From assembly GCA_937897005.1 (NCBI GenBank), contig CALCOQ010000089.1:1-8057 (forward strand): 8,057 bases of DNA. Reading direction: 5' to 3'. A model generated the notes under the pieces. That model worked only from the letters and a program-made list of their open reading frames with translations. It was not told the origin of the DNA and made no database searches. This DNA comes from an uncultured euryarchaeote (lineage in GTDB: Archaea > Thermoplasmatota > Poseidoniia > Poseidoniales > Poseidoniaceae). This document shows positions 5,562 to 8,057 of this stretch, piece after piece; within the stretch, counting starts at the first letter, position 1; each line of letters opens with the position of its first letter. The position numbers and the translations under genes are program-made.

Positions 5562-7544
5562 GTGAGCGCACAAGGGGAATCGCTCACAGGGCTCTATCGA
5601 GCAAGGTTGGAAGACCTGCGCGAAATGGCTTCTGAGATTGGGCTCCCGAAGACCGGGAATGTTGAGCAGTTGCGTGCTTCGCTGATAAGACACCAATGCC
5701 TTTCGGGGTGGGACCTTTCATGGGAAGGAATCCAGAAACTCTCTAACGATGACCTTGGCCCAATCCTCGCAACCTTCGGAATCAAGCGCTCAGGTTCCAT
5801 CAAGGTCAAGAAACAACGACTTTGGCTACATCTGAACAAGGATCCAAAGCAATTGAAGGCTGATATGTTGAACTCATTGACACGAGAGGATCTGCATGAC
5901 CTGTGTGTCCACCTCAATCTGGCTCGCTCTGGGAGCAAGCCACAACTTCTCGGTCGTGTAGCCGGCGTATTGGCGTCACAGGAGAAGGGGTGGGGAAAGG
6001 TGAAGAAGAGTCTGAGACGGCCGCGCTCCACCACGCTTTCAGTACCTGTTCCACCTGCGCCTCCTGGTGAAAGCGCTGAAATGATTCCTGAACCTGTGAC
6101 CTTGGAAGAAGAAACGGTTGGCCCAGATGAGTTACTCATTGAGGCTGTTCTTGAGATTGAGCCAACCATCGAATTACCCCCCTTGGAACCAATTCCTGAA
6201 CCGGAGCCTGAATTCACTGCACCGATGTCACTTCCTTCGACACCATTGCCTGCTGTTCTGAAACATGAGATGTCTCCAGAACGTCAACTTGCCCTGAGAA
6301 CCGAGATTGAACGCTTCGTGTCTCGACACGAAGGAAATTGGAGTTTCGAGGAGGAGGCTTCTTTCAGGGCACAATTGAGTGCCAGTGGAATGCCTATCGA
6401 TGATGCCCGCCTTTCACAAACAATTGCTGAATGGATGGCGACTGCAAGAGATAGATGGCACATCGACGACGTTGACCTGACAAGCGAGATATCAGGGGCT
6501 GAGGACATGGGCAGCGAACAAGCACTACTCGAACTTGAACAACGAATGCCAGAACTCGATTCGGCTCTGCGGGACTTCCTGTTGATCAGCGATTCAAGTG
6601 ATGCTGAGGATGTCGAATCATTCCTTGACAGTCTAGCAGCATCTGGACTACAAGTCACTCTGGCGCCTGTCCGAGCAAGAGTGATCGCCAGATTGGCTGA
6701 GATCACAAGTCAGGTCGAAGAGGAACGTGCGGCATTCCACGTTGGCCCAGGTTCTTGGCGGGAGAGAGAAGCTCTTCGCCGTTTTGAGAAGGTCAGAGCG
6801 AAATTGGTTGTTGGACTGGAAACCATACTTGAAGCGGCCGGTAAAGATCATGTTCAGGCTCGCATGGCCTTTGAAAGACTGGCAAGGGAGCACGATCTGG
6901 ACCTTCGCATGGCCTCCATCAGCGGCAGATTGCACGGACTGTTCGATCTACACGTGAGTCTGGCAGCACAAGCGGCTTCAGTAGACCCCAAAGCGGCACG
7001 ACGTGAAAGATTGATTCGAGTACTACAACATGGAGCGGTGCACTTCTCCAATTCCTCACAGAAGACTCTCGATAGGTTGGAGAGAAACATAGCGGCATTC
7101 GAGCAGGTCGTTGAATCCATACTGCGCAAACATGAGGGTGAATATGGCCCAGGTTCTCAGGCATTATTGGTACGTTTCCTCGAGAGCAGAGGATATGTGG
7201 TCAATACTCCAGAACTTCGACCGCGCGTGGTCGCCTGTGGGGGAATCGTTGGAGTGGAGTTGGGATTCCTGTCTCCAAAGGATGTGCCTCCTCTGCCTTC
7301 AGGTGTTTCCTTGTCAGAAACCGAGATTGACGCAGTAGTAGCAGAATTGCGCACAGTGGTTCGACAATTCAAACAGGTGGATGCCTTTGACGAGACCGAG
7401 GAAGCGAAGGAGGAACTGCACATCGGTGAATCGGTGGCAGATGCCAACGAGGACCTCATAAGGGCTCGTTCGAAACTCGGACATGCTGATACATTATTGG
7501 AGAAACTGCGAATCTCCTTCGATGACGACGAAGACCCGGTTTAA
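5562..7544 (+). CDS. Triple SAP-like domain protein with fourfold helical repeats
   Basis: This 660-residue protein starts at GTG. Its N-terminus holds three SAP-like helix-extended loop-helix motifs at about 10-44, 56-91 and 102-139. Their Ser/Thr-Gly turns (31-32, 77-78, 123-124) are exactly 46 residues apart. SAP motifs commonly bind DNA or RNA (family knowledge). A basic stretch (146-155, KVKKSLRRPR) and a Pro/Glu-rich linker (162-230) follow. The rest is helical and carries four degenerate repeats starting near 246, 332, 416 and 512, each a long helix, an F/L-x-x-x-L segment and a second helix; the first and last share an HEG followed closely by Trp/Tyr. A charged helix (585-651) and an acidic end, FDDDEDPV, finish it. 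There is no signal peptide, membrane segment or recognisable enzyme motif. A nucleic-acid-bound scaffold is the reasonable inference, possibly paired with the divergent coiled-coil gene. It converges on the SEC-C gene with 27 bp between. Confidence 0.85.
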   Translation: MSAQGESLTGLYRARLEDLREMASEIGLPKTGNVEQLRASLIRHQCLSGWDLSWEGIQKLSNDDLGPILATFGIKRSGSIKVKKQRLWLHLNKDPKQLKADMLNSLTREDLHDLCVHLNLARSGSKPQLLGRVAGVLASQEKGWGKVKKSLRRPRSTTLSVPVPPAPPGESAEMIPEPVTLEEETVGPDELLIEAVLEIEPTIELPPLEPIPEPEPEFTAPMSLPSTPLPAVLKHEMSPERQLALRTEIERFVSRHEGNWSFEEEASFRAQLSASGMPIDDARLSQTIAEWMATARDRWHIDDVDLTSEISGAEDMGSEQALLELEQRMPELDSALRDFLLISDSSDAEDVESFLDSLAASGLQVTLAPVRARVIARLAEITSQVEEERAAFHVGPGSWREREALRRFEKVRAKLVVGLETILEAAGKDHVQARMAFERLAREHDLDLRMASISGRLHGLFDLHVSLAAQAASVDPKAARRERLIRVLQHGAVHFSNSSQKTLDRLERNIAAFEQVVESILRKHEGEYGPGSQALLVRFLESRGYVVNTPELRPRVVACGGIVGVELGFLSPKDVPPLPSGVSLSETEIDAVVAELRTVVRQFKQVDAFDETEEAKEELHIGESVADANEDLIRARSKLGHADTLLEKLRISFDDDEDPV

Positions 7545-7571
7545 TCAACTCAAAGCCGGCTGAATCGAGTG

Positions 7572-8042
7572 TCAACGCTTTCTCTCTCTTCTCGCTCTAT
7601 CTTTCTTCATGTGGCAGTCCTTGTACAGTTTCTTGCTGCCGCAATGACATGGGTCTTTGGCACCAATATTCTTTGACAGTATCGAAGAAATGAGATTGTC
7701 ATCCGAACCACTTCCCCCTCCACCAAATTTGGCTGAAGGGAGTGAAGGGCCAGCCGATTTGGCACTATCTGATAATTTGAGTCCGGTCCTCTCGTAGCGC
7801 TTCTTCTCCACCTGTGGAGTGTCGTAGCGGCTGTCAAGACCCATCTGCTGCTGCATGTCCTCGATGGCCTGACGGGCCATCGTCGCCTCTTCCTTTGCGT
7901 CCGCCATCATGTCCTGTGCATCCCACATCATGTCGGAAGCTTGTTGGAAGTCATCCTGCCATTCATCGGCACCATCATCAGAACTCCAATCTCCCGATGT
8001 TCCTCCATCCTCTGGTTGGCCATCGAAACCAAGTTTCTCCAT
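7572..8042 (-). CDS. Acidic Met-rich protein with C-terminal SEC-C zinc-binding motif (start uncertain)
   Basis: The protein has 156 residues if it starts at ATG 8042, but the frame stays open to the window edge and no Shine-Dalgarno is visible, so the true start may lie outside. The first 35 residues are acidic and low-complexity. Residues 36-68 form a Met-rich amphipathic helix with a seven-residue repeat (DMMWDAQDMMADA). A Gly/Ser-rich linker (106-114) leads to the end, where DPCHCGSKKLYKDCH (130-144) is a SEC-C motif: Cys132, Cys134, Cys143 and His144 would bind one zinc. SEC-C tails occur on SecA, where they contact SecB and ribosomes, and on many other proteins as interaction modules (family knowledge). 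The last 13 residues are very basic. The body does not resemble SecA. A zinc-dependent adaptor that contacts ribosomes or another partner is possible, but unproven. Confidence 0.8.
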   Translation of the reverse strand: MEKLGFDGQPEDGGTSGDWSSDDGADEWQDDFQQASDMMWDAQDMMADAKEEATMARQAIEDMQQQMGLDSRYDTPQVEKKRYERTGLKLSDSAKSAGPSLPSAKFGGGGSGSDDNLISSILSKNIGAKDPCHCGSKKLYKDCHMKKDRARRERKR

Positions 8043-8057
8043 CCGTGTCTCGATCTG

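Noticed and set aside
5594..6217. Open frame of 207 codons antisense to the SAP-repeat gene
   Set aside because: It is low-complexity Ser/Gly/Arg sequence produced by reading the Pro/Glu linker and SAP region backwards. The sense frame has coherent domains.
1..8057. tRNA, rRNA, insertion sequences, attachment sites or signs of recent transfer
   Set aside because: I saw no tRNA-like cloverleaf, transposase or integrase motif, or flanking direct repeats, and coding style looks similar across all genes.

Overview
The window looks archaeal, and a marine Thermoplasmatota lineage such as Poseidoniia (Marine Group II) fits best. Grounds for this are an isoprenoid-lipid gene pair (polyprenyl/geranylgeranyl diphosphate synthase followed by a geranylgeranyl-reductase-family flavoenzyme), a secreted FG-GAP/VCBS calcium-repeat protein, a palindromic archaeal-type TATA box placed for leaderless initiation, and Shine-Dalgarno sites of the GGAGGTGAT type at other starts. 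The lineage is an inference; there is no rRNA or other marker gene here.

Layout, left to right. (1) 1-1366, minus: the N-terminal 455 residues of a large exported FG-GAP/VCBS protein that runs off the left edge. (2) 3555-1429, minus: a two-gene isoprenoid operon, prenyl synthase then reductase, 15 bp apart with an internal Shine-Dalgarno. (3) 3556-3643: a divergent promoter with a palindromic TATA box and a cUUCGg hairpin in the leader of the rightward gene. (4) 3644-4705, plus: a divergent porphobilinogen-deaminase (HemC)-like protein whose catalytic and cofactor residues appear to be lost. (5) 5377-4745, minus: a coiled-coil protein of unknown function, convergent with (4). (6) 5378-5561: a divergent intergenic region with several inverted repeats, the best being a perfect 7-bp-arm palindrome just upstream of (7). 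(7) 5562-7544, plus: a 660-residue protein with three evenly spaced SAP-like motifs, a Pro/Glu linker and a helical part carrying four degenerate repeats. (8) 8042-7572, minus: an acidic, Met-rich protein ending in a SEC-C zinc-binding motif, possibly continuing past the right edge.

Functionally, only the isoprenoid pair forms an obvious pathway: one enzyme builds a polyprenyl diphosphate and the other saturates prenyl chains. The synthase has the small residue before its first Asp-rich motif that is typical of longer-chain enzymes, so its product should not be assumed to be C20. The best candidate for undescribed biology is the HemC-fold protein divergent from this operon, which keeps the family framework but not the residues needed for porphobilinogen chemistry. 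The SAP-repeat protein, divergent from a coiled-coil protein and preceded by a palindromic operator-like site, is the second.
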